Shown: positions 1 to 9,991, counted from the first letter of the stretch. The stretch is 64,000 bases of DNA from an uncultured Lachnospiraceae bacterium (GCA_947593735.1 CANQDT010000010.1:1-64000); one strand, 5' to 3'. The notes: generated from the letters alone by a model not told the origin. Program-made: numbers and translations.

Positions 1-100
1 TTTTTGCAGATTTCCCTTAAAATCAAGGTTTTTATTAAAATTTAGCGATAAAAAAACAGGTAGTTTTTGACACTACCTTTATCAAAAGGGAGGAAAAGAA

Positions 101-3100
101 ATGAAAAGGATTTTTGCTGCGATGCTCAGCATCTGCCTGATCACGGCTACCGCCGCGTCTCCGGCAGGCATGTCCCGCGCCGCTGCTGCGGGCATAACAG
201 AGGAGGAGCTGATCAAAACGGGAAATGTCGATTTGTATGATGAAGACGGAAATGCCCTGCAGGACGATACCTATCAGTATTCCGTATCGAGCGATACCTA
301 TTACGCGTTTCTGTGGGTTCCGGAGCAGGCGGAACATCTGAACGGCGTGATGGTCGCGAAATCGAACCTGATCGAGCCGAGAGTGCTGGAGTCCGTGACG
401 GTCCGGAACGTATTGGCGAAATATCATATCGGCGTGGTATACCTTCATGCGAGGTCAACCACCGATAAGCCCAATCAGGGAAATGACATGGGGAGCTTCG
501 ACTATACGGCGGGACACAACGCCGGTTCTGTCCTGGACGAAATGCTGGCGAGGCTTGCCACAGTGTCCGGATATGACGAACTGCTCTACGCGCCCCTGAT
601 CGGAATCGGACATTCCGCCGGAATGGGGCTTGGACATGCGGTCGGCTCCTGGGATCCGGGACGCGCCATCGCGCAGATCGGGATGAAGTGCGGGCTTGGC
701 ATCGGAATTCCTGGTTCTCAGGTTTCCGATTCGTACGAAACACAGCCGGGCGTACCGACCTATCTTGCGACCGGGCAGTTTACGGAGCATGGGGATTACA
801 ACAATCCTTCGGCGAAAGACGATTACATAGACAGGGAAATCCCCAATATTTCAAAAGTACGCGCCAAAGGCGTCAACCGCCTTCTGACGGTCAGCGTCGA
901 GTGGGAGACCGGGCATTATGACTGGAGCGAACAATCCAACGAAGCGGTTGCGAACTATCTGGACCATATCATTCCCGCCCGCCTTGGCGCGCAGGCGACG
1001 TCTCAGGAAAAGATTCCGAGGGACTATTCGCTTGTCGATCTGACGAACAGCGAGGAAGCGTATGTCGCGGAGCCGGCGATGCTGGGGACGAGGTCTGTGA
1101 TCAACAAAGAGGGCACCTATAAACATGGGCTCGCGAAGAATTTTTCCGAGGACGAGCAGAAAAAGATGATCTGGTTCGTGGATCAGGCGCAATATGAATT
1201 TGTCCGCGATTTTACGCAGGAGAGGAAAAATGCGGAAGTCGTCAATGATACGCCGTCCGGCGAGGAGGACGACCGGGTGACGCTGATCCCGACGTCGTAT
1301 GACCGGAGCTACCAGAAAGCGGACGGGGCGTTCAGCTGCTGGCCCGCGGGAAATATCTGCTTTTATATCTCCGATACGAACGAGATCGCGTATGAGTTTG
1401 ATATTTCTGCCCTGAAAACAGAACTGGAATCCCTGGACAAGGTGACGCTGGTCATTCCGTGGAAAGCAAATAATACGAGCCGGAAAGCAATCTTGTATCA
1501 GGTGGACAACCCGTGGGATGCGGAGCGGAATTTCACGGTTCCGGCGGAACGGACGCAGATCGCGGATAATCTTGCTGTGGACGCGATCCAGGTAGATATC
1601 ACCGAGCAGGTCCGCAACGCGGAACAGGATCATTTATATTTTGTACTTGGAAGCAACGACGGCGGAAGCGGAACGGATTATTACGCGACGACAGCGTATG
1701 ACGGATATACGAACGGTTCCCTGACGGACGACCGGAATCTGATCGCGCATTTAACGGTCGATTATAAAAAAGCGCAGGATGAGAAGCCGGCGGTCCTTTA
1801 TTCCAAGTCCGATATCTGCTACGATCACGCGGATGGGAAAAAAGGCGGATGGAACGGTTCCAGCCATTATATCAATGATGATACAAATATTGTAGTGGGA
1901 TTTGACACGTCCGCCCTGATGGCGAATGCGGATCAGATCACAAAAGTAGTCTTTGCCATGACCAGAAGCAACACGGCTCCTGCCTGTGAGACGACGGTTT
2001 CCCGGTTAAGCGGCGATCCGTTCGCAGGGGCATATCAGCCGGATATCATCTCGGGCGGCGAGGATATCGGAACGGTTGACGGCAATACGTTCCAGGATTT
2101 TGACGTCACGGAATATGCGACTTCCGGCGAGAGCCTGTACCTGAATCTCCGTTATACGGAGAACAATGGAAGCGCCGGCAATGATTATTATTCCGAGCAG
2201 GGCAGCGGGTTCAATACGGAGGCGTCGGACGACGCGCAGCGCCCGCGGCTGATCGTTACCTATTCGGACGGAGAGGCAGATGAGCCGGAATTAACAGACA
2301 AGCATCAATATCTCCGCATGGAAGATCCGGGCAAAGGGGTTCCGAAAGAATTGAGCCGGATCAGCCGGTATGACGTGATCAATCCGGGAGATACAGGATT
2401 CCAGAATGGGATCGAGGGGGATCCGAATACGTTTTCCATGGTAGTTGACAAGATGAATCAGGTAACCTGCGACCATCATGGAACCGGAACGGACGTTGCA
2501 GTCTCTGATACGCCGGCGTATGTCGTCCCGGCGATGGCGCCGTGGGAATGGATCGGCGTGAAGGAAGAGCCTTTGAACGGCACGGACGCCTCCAATCATG
2601 TGGCAAGCAAATGGCGCAATTATATGAGATGGAAGAACAACCGCGTTTATTATCATATGACGTCCCAGGACAGCTATGTCAACGTGAATACATATGATGT
2701 ATATGGCGACGATGGAACGCTGCAGTTCGCGCGCGGTACCCAGACCTTCCAGATCTACGGGGCGACCAATCAGACGGGCGCGCCGCAGACGATCCAGTTT
2801 GACGATGTTCCGGATTATACGGTCAGCCAGCTGCAGAGCGGCGTAACGGTACGGCCGGTAAGCAGCAGGGCTGCGGATGGCTATCAGGTTGACCTGATGG
2901 TTGATTATGGCCCGATCAGGGCGGAACGTCAGCCGGACGGCTCCTATCAGCTGAAATTGAATCAGCTCCCGGCGGGCGCGGATTATCCGATCGAATGTAA
3001 GCTCGTTGCGACCCAGTTCGGTTCTTCCCTCAATAAAGTGCGGATGGCGGAACCGGTAGAAAAAGTTTTTTATCTGTACAACGACGAGCAGGAACTGGCG

Positions 3101-5440
3101 CCGATTACGAAATCGGGAACCATCGATACGGATCTCTGGAAGATGAAAGGCGTGACGGGCCTCCAGGTAGAAGGAGAGGGAACCGTTACCCTTGGGATGG
3201 ACACGAATACCAGATTTAACGCGGAATTCTGCGCGCAGATCAGCGCGGAACGGAAAAACAGCGACGATCCGAATTATCAGAAGCATTATCAGTATCCGGA
3301 CGGATATGATCCGCATGATTACTGGGCGGATTATCCGGGTACCTGGACAGCGGAAGCGAATCATGATACAATATCGCTCGGTGATTTTACCAGCAAGGGA
3401 AGGACGAATATTGACCTTACCTATATCAATACCATTCAGCTCGGCGAGGGAATCACGAAGGTGACGCCGGTCGTTGCCCAGGAGGAAGTCGTCGGAGCGA
3501 AAGCGAATACCTGGGGCCGCGGCGTGAATGTCGTCTGGCAGCAGCCGCACGGTAAGGCATGGGATACGGTCGCTGTTTACAACGGCGGACAGAAGCTGGC
3601 GGAGACGGAATCGCCGGATCAGACCAATGTCGTTGTAACCGGTCTGGAGAAAGGCCATTATGAATTGACCGTAAAGACCATCCTGGATGGAACGGAATCC
3701 GAGGGAGTCCGGATCCAGGCGGATGTAGACGGCAGGGATTATCTGATCGATGATTTTGAAGGCGGAGATCTGACCGCGGGACTGGATTGGGTTTCCTACG
3801 CGAAAGTACAGAACGCATATAGCTTTTCCAGCTATATGGGAGAATCGCTCTTATTATCCAACGATGAAGAAGACAATCATTATCTGGCGATGCAATGTAC
3901 ATATACCCCGTATATTCAGACAGTCAATGTTTCCATTCCGGGCGGACTGACGCCGGAAATGAGCAAGCTGGTCATGGATATCAAGGTGGATAAGCTGGAA
4001 GATTCCCAGTCGAACGGGCAGGTTTATTTTGAACTGTACAATCCGACGACAGGCGTTTCTTATGCCATTGACAGGGGCGATGAGTTCCCGCTTGCGGATA
4101 AAGGCTGGCACAAAGGATATACGTTGTCGCTGAGCGACTTTAAGCTCCCGGCAGACGCGGAAACGCTGGCGCAGATCACCGTTCTGAAAATAGGGCGGCG
4201 TCCGGTCGGAGGCGGAAATAACAACCGCCGCGGCAAGATGTATCTCGATAATATTTCGCTGTCGGAAGTGCCGGATTATACGCTCCGCTCGTTCAGCGTT
4301 GAAAAACTCGACGAGGACGAGGCGGACGGAAAGGCGACTCTGGTCGTGAATTGGGCAAAACCCGCCGGCGGAGCAGATTCCTATCAGATTACAGTGAAGC
4401 GGGATGAAAGCGAAGTAAAGAAAGAAACGCTTGCAGCCGACGCGACCTCGTATACGCTGGCTGACCTGGCGATGGGCGCGACGTATTCCGTAACGCTGGA
4501 AGTGATCGTGGACGGCGAGACGGTTGAGAGCAAGACGCGGAGCGTAGGATTCTTTGTCCCGGATAAAGAGGTTACGTATACCGTTGCGAAGGATACCAGT
4601 TATTCCAATGCGAACGCGATCCAGGGAGCGGCGGACGGATGCATCATGATCGGTCGGGGACGGATCGCGATGCTTCAGTTTGATCTGGAAGACGAGGGCA
4701 ATGTTGCGAAAGCGCAGCTGCAGATGACCAGTATCCGCGGGACGAAGGTTCCAATCGCCGCGTTCCTCATGCCGAATAACGACTGGATCGAGGACAGCGC
4801 CGATTTTGTCCCGTCAAAATATAAACCGATCGCGGACAGCGATAAGACGCTGAGCAATTATACGCCGTTTGACGCGCAGAGCATTTTCCCGGATCTGGTA
4901 CGGGGCGAGGACAACGACATTGTGCCTCCTGCCGCCGAGGATCAGCTCGCGGTCGTTCAGAGCGCGGCGTCCGGCAGCATGAAAGACTTTTATTATGGAG
5001 ACTGCGTGGCGGCGGATAACGCGCTGACGATCGACGTGACACAGGCGGTAGCGGAAGCGCAGCGGATGGGCAATACGGCGGTTACCCTGCTGTTGATCAC
5101 GCCATACAAAGTAGCGGCGACGCTTGATATCTGGGGCAGGGATACCGTATGGAACGGACAGGCGGTTACGGAAGAACAGCAGCCGAAGTTGACGGTTTCC
5201 TATGCGAGAAATGATGTTCCCCAGGTGGAATATACGCTTGGCGATGTGGATAATGACGGAGCGATCAACCTGAGCGACGCGCTGCTCGCGTTGAAGATTT
5301 CGGTTGACAGCGGTTATGATAAGCAGTCGCAGCCTTATCTGGCGGCAGAGGTCGATGGAGATGGGAACGTGACGTCGAAAGATGTCCTGATGATTCTTCA
5401 GAAGGCAAACGGAAAAGATGTTCCGGAATTGCGCGGCTGA
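101..5440 (+). CDS. giant secreted multidomain esterase-like protein with C-terminal dockerin
   Basis: The 1779-residue protein has an N-terminal signal peptide (basic MKR, hydrophobic stretch, small residues before about residue 30). Residues about 35-295 look like an alpha/beta-hydrolase, with a GHSAG nucleophile elbow and a histidine in a GHYDW context. Two DNRLRE/CBM96-like beta domains (about 390-560 and 580-730) follow, then an unrecognised region, a fibronectin-III-like domain (about 1135-1215), a jelly-roll-like domain, a second FN3 (about 1395-1485) and another DNRLRE-like domain. The C-terminus (about 1715-1775) is a type I dockerin with two EF-hand-like segments (DVDNDGAINLSDA and EVDGDGNVTSKDV; the first calcium ligand of the second segment is Glu). 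AAAAGGGAGG precedes the ATG. It probably deacylates a polysaccharide outside the cell and docks to a cohesin encoded elsewhere. The substrate is not deducible. Confidence 0.8.
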   Translation: MKRIFAAMLSICLITATAASPAGMSRAAAAGITEEELIKTGNVDLYDEDGNALQDDTYQYSVSSDTYYAFLWVPEQAEHLNGVMVAKSNLIEPRVLESVTVRNVLAKYHIGVVYLHARSTTDKPNQGNDMGSFDYTAGHNAGSVLDEMLARLATVSGYDELLYAPLIGIGHSAGMGLGHAVGSWDPGRAIAQIGMKCGLGIGIPGSQVSDSYETQPGVPTYLATGQFTEHGDYNNPSAKDDYIDREIPNISKVRAKGVNRLLTVSVEWETGHYDWSEQSNEAVANYLDHIIPARLGAQATSQEKIPRDYSLVDLTNSEEAYVAEPAMLGTRSVINKEGTYKHGLAKNFSEDEQKKMIWFVDQAQYEFVRDFTQERKNAEVVNDTPSGEEDDRVTLIPTSYDRSYQKADGAFSCWPAGNICFYISDTNEIAYEFDISALKTELESLDKVTLVIPWKANNTSRKAILYQVDNPWDAERNFTVPAERTQIADNLAVDAIQVDITEQVRNAEQDHLYFVLGSNDGGSGTDYYATTAYDGYTNGSLTDDRNLIAHLTVDYKKAQDEKPAVLYSKSDICYDHADGKKGGWNGSSHYINDDTNIVVGFDTSALMANADQITKVVFAMTRSNTAPACETTVSRLSGDPFAGAYQPDIISGGEDIGTVDGNTFQDFDVTEYATSGESLYLNLRYTENNGSAGNDYYSEQGSGFNTEASDDAQRPRLIVTYSDGEADEPELTDKHQYLRMEDPGKGVPKELSRISRYDVINPGDTGFQNGIEGDPNTFSMVVDKMNQVTCDHHGTGTDVAVSDTPAYVVPAMAPWEWIGVKEEPLNGTDASNHVASKWRNYMRWKNNRVYYHMTSQDSYVNVNTYDVYGDDGTLQFARGTQTFQIYGATNQTGAPQTIQFDDVPDYTVSQLQSGVTVRPVSSRAADGYQVDLMVDYGPIRAERQPDGSYQLKLNQLPAGADYPIECKLVATQFGSSLNKVRMAEPVEKVFYLYNDEQELAPITKSGTIDTDLWKMKGVTGLQVEGEGTVTLGMDTNTRFNAEFCAQISAERKNSDDPNYQKHYQYPDGYDPHDYWADYPGTWTAEANHDTISLGDFTSKGRTNIDLTYINTIQLGEGITKVTPVVAQEEVVGAKANTWGRGVNVVWQQPHGKAWDTVAVYNGGQKLAETESPDQTNVVVTGLEKGHYELTVKTILDGTESEGVRIQADVDGRDYLIDDFEGGDLTAGLDWVSYAKVQNAYSFSSYMGESLLLSNDEEDNHYLAMQCTYTPYIQTVNVSIPGGLTPEMSKLVMDIKVDKLEDSQSNGQVYFELYNPTTGVSYAIDRGDEFPLADKGWHKGYTLSLSDFKLPADAETLAQITVLKIGRRPVGGGNNNRRGKMYLDNISLSEVPDYTLRSFSVEKLDEDEADGKATLVVNWAKPAGGADSYQITVKRDESEVKKETLAADATSYTLADLAMGATYSVTLEVIVDGETVESKTRSVGFFVPDKEVTYTVAKDTSYSNANAIQGAADGCIMIGRGRIAMLQFDLEDEGNVAKAQLQMTSIRGTKVPIAAFLMPNNDWIEDSADFVPSKYKPIADSDKTLSNYTPFDAQSIFPDLVRGEDNDIVPPAAEDQLAVVQSAASGSMKDFYYGDCVAADNALTIDVTQAVAEAQRMGNTAVTLLLITPYKVAATLDIWGRDTVWNGQAVTEEQQPKLTVSYARNDVPQVEYTLGDVDNDGAINLSDALLALKISVDSGYDKQSQPYLAAEVDGDGNVTSKDVLMILQKANGKDVPELRG

Positions 5441-5518
5441 GAAAAAATGAAATGAGAGGGACCGTATCGGAGTGTCAGTCCATACAGAATGAACAGAGGA
5501 ACAAAAAGGAGACCATTT

Positions 5519-7201
5519 ATGATTGACAGGACGGAGGACCATACGGTCCCTTTCGGGGAAACAGCAGCCATGCAGGCGCCGGGATCGGAAAAAGCGGGCG
5601 CATGGGGAGATTTGGGGAATGGATATTATAATAACCCGGTTCTGCCCGCCGATTATTCCGATCCGGACATCCTGAAGGTTGGGAATGAGTATTACCTTAT
5701 TACATCAACGTTCGTCCAATCGCCGGGCATTACGATCCTTCATTCCATTGATCTGGTGAATTGGGAGATGATCGGCGGGGCGGTAAAAGATCTGACACAG
5801 ATAACGCCGACGCTCAATTATACCGGCATGAACCGGTATGGTCGGGGAATATGGGCGCCCTGCCTGTCCTTCAATGTCCGGACCGGGTGGTATTATATCC
5901 ACTTTGGAGATCCGGATTACGGGATGTATATGGTCTGTACCGACGATATTTATGGAGAATGGAGCGACGTACATCCGGTTGTTTTGCCGGACGGCAAGGG
6001 ATTCGGACCGGGCTGGGATGACTGCGGTATGTTGTGGGACGACGACGGGCAGGGCTATTTTGCGGCGACTCATTTTGCGGATGGATATAAAGATTATATT
6101 TTCCGGATCGCCCAGGACGGCTATCATCTTGAGGACGAAGGCGTTCTGGTCCATCACACGGACGACGGGTTATATCCATACAGCGAGAAAAATCCCGAGG
6201 CGCTGAAGATGTTTAAGAAAGACGGTCTGTATTATTTTTTCCATAATGCGATCGTTGATGGGAAAAGAAAAGCGTTTGTTATGAGAGCGGCGGGCATATA
6301 TGGAAACCGCGCGGACGGGACGCCCGGCACAGCGGATAATCCCGGAAGATACGAGCATATGCCGTATCCGATCGTAGAGGGAACCCGGGAACCCAATCAG
6401 GGGAATCTGGTCAGCATACGCGCCGACGACGGAAAAGAGAGATGGTTCTTCTGGACGCATCTGGGAGATACGGACATGGACGGGAGACCGAACAACCTGA
6501 TTCCTGTCACATGGAACCGGGACGGCTGGCCGGTCGCCGGATATGAGGATATTGCTTCCTCCGGGGATGTGCTGTGGGAGAAGATCGAGAAGCCTGTGAA
6601 AAACAGCAGGGCAATGCGCCCGCAGACGTCCGATGAGTTTGACAGCGTAAAATTAGGCGCGCAGTGGACATGGAATTATCAGCCGAGAGAGGGGTTCTGG
6701 TCCTTATCGGAACGGCGGGGCTACCTCCGCTTGAAAGCGTTTCCGCCGCTGTCGCCGGATGAACTCAATAAAGCGGGCAATTCTCTGATACAGAGAATGT
6801 ACCGGGCAGATGGCAGCATCGCGGTCACCCGGATGGATATTTCCGGGATGGCAGACGGTCAATTTGCCGGTATGTTGTATCTGATGGGCGGACGTGCCGC
6901 GGGATTTGGCATTTCCCGCAGGAACGGCGTCAATTATATGAGGTTTAAAGGAGAGCAGGATATTGTGGGGAAGCCCGTTCCGAAAGATGTCCGGGAAGTA
7001 TATCTGAAAGCGGAATGGTCTGCTGATATGCTTGTCCGATCTTATTACAGTTACGATGGTGTCACATATTGGCAGATAGGAGATCCTTATCAGATCACAG
7101 GATCGGATTATCGCGGCGGGCATATCGGGCTGTTTTGTTACAATTCCCTTTCGGAAAACGGATACGCGGATTTTGATTATCTGCGTTATGAAATGTCCTG
7201 A
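5519..7201 (+). CDS. glycoside hydrolase family 43 enzyme, intracellular
   Basis: The 560-residue protein has no signal peptide. The N-terminal five-bladed propeller carries the GH43 base in a YSDPDI motif near residue 40, and a candidate general acid Glu in NPEALKMF before KDGLYYF. A C-terminal beta-sandwich (about 380-560, TSDEFDSVKLGAQWTWNY onwards) is typical of GH43 enzymes that release xylose or arabinose from side chains. The ATG at 5519 is chosen over an in-frame ATG at 5489 because AAGGAG sits seven bases before it. It lies 78 bases after the dockerin gene with no terminator between, so the two are probably co-transcribed. Specificity (arabinofuranosidase or xylosidase) is undetermined. 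Confidence 0.85.
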   Translation: MIDRTEDHTVPFGETAAMQAPGSEKAGAWGDLGNGYYNNPVLPADYSDPDILKVGNEYYLITSTFVQSPGITILHSIDLVNWEMIGGAVKDLTQITPTLNYTGMNRYGRGIWAPCLSFNVRTGWYYIHFGDPDYGMYMVCTDDIYGEWSDVHPVVLPDGKGFGPGWDDCGMLWDDDGQGYFAATHFADGYKDYIFRIAQDGYHLEDEGVLVHHTDDGLYPYSEKNPEALKMFKKDGLYYFFHNAIVDGKRKAFVMRAAGIYGNRADGTPGTADNPGRYEHMPYPIVEGTREPNQGNLVSIRADDGKERWFFWTHLGDTDMDGRPNNLIPVTWNRDGWPVAGYEDIASSGDVLWEKIEKPVKNSRAMRPQTSDEFDSVKLGAQWTWNYQPREGFWSLSERRGYLRLKAFPPLSPDELNKAGNSLIQRMYRADGSIAVTRMDISGMADGQFAGMLYLMGGRAAGFGISRRNGVNYMRFKGEQDIVGKPVPKDVREVYLKAEWSADMLVRSYYSYDGVTYWQIGDPYQITGSDYRGGHIGLFCYNSLSENGYADFDYLRYEMS

Positions 7202-7276
7202 TTGGAGGAGCGCGGATCTGCGCGGCTGACAGAAAGGATGGCAACGTCCATTCTGGCAGGATATAGATGGAAAGAG

Positions 7277-7319
7277 AGATTCTCAACCGTCGTGGTTCGA
7301 TGGTTGGGAATCTTTTTTT
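7277..7319 (+). terminator. intrinsic terminator after the GH43 gene
   Basis: A 16-bp stem (AGATTCTCAACCGTCG pairing with CGATGGTTGGGAATCT through two G-U pairs) with a five-base loop is followed by seven T residues. It ends the dockerin/GH43 unit. Confidence 0.9.
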
Positions 7320-7328
7320 GCATACGTA

Positions 7329-7357
7329 TTCAACTGAAACAGTGTTTATGATATAAT
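7329..7357 (+). promoter_or_regulatory. sigma-A-type promoter upstream of the UvrA-like gene
   Basis: TTCAAC, a 17-base spacer and a perfect TATAAT lie just after the preceding terminator. The inferred leader before the UvrA-like start codon is about 115 bases, which is long. Confidence 0.5.
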
Positions 7358-7379
7358 ATAATAACGAGGAAACGCTTGC

Positions 7380-7433
7380 ATGAACCGGCATTTGATGACT
7401 ATCCCCAGCGAGACGACAGTCGAGGTGGGATAA
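7380..7433 (+). CDS. possible 17-residue leader peptide upstream of the UvrA-like gene
   Basis: An ATG at 7380 opens a short frame (MNRHLMTIPSETTVEVG, then TAA and TAG) inside the long leader. GAGGAAA lies about ten bases upstream as a possible weak ribosome site. The stop codon falls inside the repeated element that begins at 7430. Antibiotic-resistance ATPases are often controlled by leader peptides, but no competing attenuator stem could be established by eye. The frame may be fortuitous. Confidence 0.25.
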   Translation: MNRHLMTIPSETTVEVG

Positions 7434-7461
7434 TAGGAACACTTGGCGAGGTCTTGTCGAG
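7430..7461 (+). repeat. 32-bp element, copy A (copy B at 33697-33728)
   Basis: Thirty-one of 32 bases match a segment upstream of the second GH43 gene. The shared core includes AGGAACACTTGGCGAGGTC and the single difference is TTG versus TTA. Here it directly precedes the ribosome site (GAGAGGAGG) of the UvrA-like gene. I do not recognise it as a known riboswitch. It could be a leader RNA motif or the end of a decayed mobile element. Confidence 0.7.
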
Positions 7462-7477
7462 AGGAGGACGCTGACAT

Positions 7478-9991
7478 ATGGAAAATCAAAAGATTCCGGA
7501 CAGGATAGAGGTACGGGGCGGACGGGTGCATAATCTGAAACATATTGATGTTGACATACCGCTTAATAAAATTGTCGGGATTGCCGGCGTTTCCGGATCC
7601 GGCAAATCGTCGCTTGCGCTCGGGATCCTGTACGCGGAGGGCTCCAGGCGTTATCTGGAATCCCTGTCAACGTATACGCGCAGAAGGATGACGCAGGTGG
7701 AAAAGGCGCAGGTGGATGATGTGCGGTATGTTCCGGCTGCATTGGCACTCCGCCAGCGACCGGGCGTTCCGGGCATCCGCAGTACATTCGGGACAGGAAC
7801 GGAGCTGCTGAACAGCCTGCGCCTGATGTATTCGAGGCTTTCCAGCCATCGCTGCCCAAACGGGCATTATGTGGAGCCTTCTCTGAATGTGGCGGCTGGA
7901 CTTCCGCTCATCTGCCCTGTGTGCGGCGAGCATTTCTTCGCGCCGGGCGCGGAGGAACTCGCGTTTAACAGTCAGGGCGCTTGCCCTTCGTGCGACGGCA
8001 CGGGCATCGTCCGCATTGTGGATGAGTCGACGCTGGTACCGGATGAATCTCTTTCGATTGACGAGGGAGCGGTCGCGCCATGGCAGACATTGATGTGGTC
8101 GCTGATGAAAGACATTGCCCGCGAAATGGGCGTCCGTACCGATGTGCCGTTCCAGGAGCTGACGGAAAAGGAGCGCGATATTGTTTTCCACGGCCCTGCT
8201 GTCAAGAAAAATATTATCTATCAGAATAAGACCAGCGGCGCTGCGGGCGATATGGATTTTACATACTTTAACGCTACCTATACGGTAGAAAATGCGCTTG
8301 CCAAAGTCAGGGATGAAAAGGGCATGAAGCGGGTAGAAAAATTTCTGCGGCAGGACGTCTGCCCGGATTGCGGCGGGACAAGGCTCAGCGCCGCGGCGCG
8401 CGCGCCAAAGCTGCGTGGCATTTCCCTTGCGGAAGCCTGCACCATGACGCTTACCGACCTCATGTGCTGGGTTTCCAAAGTCCCGGCTTCCCTGCCGGAA
8501 GAAATGCGCCCGATGGCGGAACGCGTATGTGAATCGTTCCAAAGCGCCGCGAAACGCCTGATGGATCTGGGTCTGTCCTATCTTACGCTGGATCGCGCCG
8601 CTTCCACGCTTTCTACCGGGGAGCGGCAGAGGATGCAGCTTGCCCGCGCGGTTCGAAACCGCACGACAGGCGTCCTGTACGTCCTTGACGAGCCGTCCAT
8701 CGGCCTGCATCCTTCCAATCTGGAGGGGCTGGCGGGCGTAATGCAGGATCTGGTCTCTGACGGAAACTCGGTCGTATTGGTCGATCATGATATCAATGTG
8801 CTGTCCAAAGCAGATTGGCTGATCGAACTTGGCCCAAAGGCGGGTGCGGACGGCGGGACGATTCTCGCGCAGGGGACGCGGGAAGCAGTGGAAAACAATC
8901 CGGCTTCCCTGATCGGCGGGTTTCTGACAGGGAAAACCTGTGTCGACGTGAGAAACCGCATCAAGGCGGATCAGATGTTTTCCCTTGGGACCATCCATTT
9001 GTCCACCTCAGACATTCATACGGTAAAACCGCTGGAGGCAGATTTTCCGAAAGGGCGGCTGATCGCGGTGACCGGCGTTTCCGGCTCCGGCAAAACAACA
9101 ATGGTTCTGGAAAGCCTGATTCCTGCTCTGGATGCGTGGATCCGGAACGATCAGCTTCCGGATCATGTCAGGGAGATCCGCGCGGATGGAATTGCGCATG
9201 TCCGGCTGATCGACGCGACGCCCATCGGGATCAATGTGCGTTCGACGGTCGCCACTTACGCGGATGTGCATGATGAATTGCGCAAGGTATACGCGAGGAC
9301 GGACGACGCGAAAGAAAAAGGATACAAAGCAGGGGATTTTTCCTACAATACGGGAAAACTGCGGTGTCCGGTCTGTGACGGGACAGGCAGTATCAATCTG
9401 GACATTCAGTTTTTGCCGGATGTTGAGATTCCATGCCCGGATTGCGGTGGTTCCCGCTATGCAAAAGATGCCGGACTGATCCGGCGGATCCCGAAACACG
9501 GCGGACCGGCAGTTTCGCTGCCGGAGCTTATGGATAAGAGCATTGATGAAGCGCTCGCGATATGTGCCGATCTGCCGCGCGTGGAACGCAGGCTCCGCGT
9601 GCTGCACGAGCTTGGTCTTGGCTATCTGACATTGGGCGAACAGACGCCCAGCCTCTCAGGCGGTGAAGCGCAGAGACTGAAGCTGGCGAGTGAGATGGGA
9701 AAAGGACAGGAGGATACGGTATTTGTATTTGACGAGCCGACGATCGGTCTGCATCCGCTCGATGTGGAGACATTGCTTCATGTATTTCAAAGGCTGATCG
9801 ACCATGGGGCGACCGTCATCGTGATCGAACACGACCTGGATGTGATACGGAACGCGGATTATGTGATCGATATGGGACCGGATGGCGGCGTCCGGGGCGG
9901 AACCATCGTTGCGGCGGGGACGCCGGAAGAAATCTGTAGATGCGAAAGCAGTAAAACAGGAGCCTATCTGAAGCGTTACATCCGGCGCTGA
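7478..9991 (+). CDS. short UvrA-like ABC ATPase
   Basis: The 837-residue protein has the tandem ABC layout of UvrA: Walker A GVSGSGKSSL near residue 33, a CPVC/CPSC zinc module, an ABC signature STGERQRMQLARA, Walker B VLYVLDEPSIGLHP, then a second set (GVSGSGKTTM, CPVCDGTG and CPDCGG zinc module, LSGGEAQRLKLASEM, FVFDEPTIGLHP). It is about 100 residues shorter than canonical UvrA, as in the UvrA-like proteins linked to drug or DNA-intercalator resistance. It is therefore probably a paralogue and not the excision-repair subunit. GAGGAGG precedes the ATG. It is monocistronic and faces the minus-strand Fic gene. Confidence 0.88.
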   Translation: MENQKIPDRIEVRGGRVHNLKHIDVDIPLNKIVGIAGVSGSGKSSLALGILYAEGSRRYLESLSTYTRRRMTQVEKAQVDDVRYVPAALALRQRPGVPGIRSTFGTGTELLNSLRLMYSRLSSHRCPNGHYVEPSLNVAAGLPLICPVCGEHFFAPGAEELAFNSQGACPSCDGTGIVRIVDESTLVPDESLSIDEGAVAPWQTLMWSLMKDIAREMGVRTDVPFQELTEKERDIVFHGPAVKKNIIYQNKTSGAAGDMDFTYFNATYTVENALAKVRDEKGMKRVEKFLRQDVCPDCGGTRLSAAARAPKLRGISLAEACTMTLTDLMCWVSKVPASLPEEMRPMAERVCESFQSAAKRLMDLGLSYLTLDRAASTLSTGERQRMQLARAVRNRTTGVLYVLDEPSIGLHPSNLEGLAGVMQDLVSDGNSVVLVDHDINVLSKADWLIELGPKAGADGGTILAQGTREAVENNPASLIGGFLTGKTCVDVRNRIKADQMFSLGTIHLSTSDIHTVKPLEADFPKGRLIAVTGVSGSGKTTMVLESLIPALDAWIRNDQLPDHVREIRADGIAHVRLIDATPIGINVRSTVATYADVHDELRKVYARTDDAKEKGYKAGDFSYNTGKLRCPVCDGTGSINLDIQFLPDVEIPCPDCGGSRYAKDAGLIRRIPKHGGPAVSLPELMDKSIDEALAICADLPRVERRLRVLHELGLGYLTLGEQTPSLSGGEAQRLKLASEMGKGQEDTVFVFDEPTIGLHPLDVETLLHVFQRLIDHGATVIVIEHDLDVIRNADYVIDMGPDGGVRGGTIVAAGTPEEICRCESSKTGAYLKRYIRR

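Noticed and set aside
2291..3658. Long open frame on the minus strand inside the dockerin-protein gene, and similar long antisense frames in the parC, lyase and GRE genes
   Set aside because: They lie antisense to clear genes, have Arg/Ile-rich or low-quality protein composition and no ribosome sites. They are shadows of GC-rich codon usage.
7380..7477. Known riboswitch upstream of the UvrA-like gene
   Set aside because: I compared it mentally with guanidine, fluoride, ZTP, preQ1 and c-di-GMP consensus sequences and found no match; it is kept only as an unexplained repeated element.
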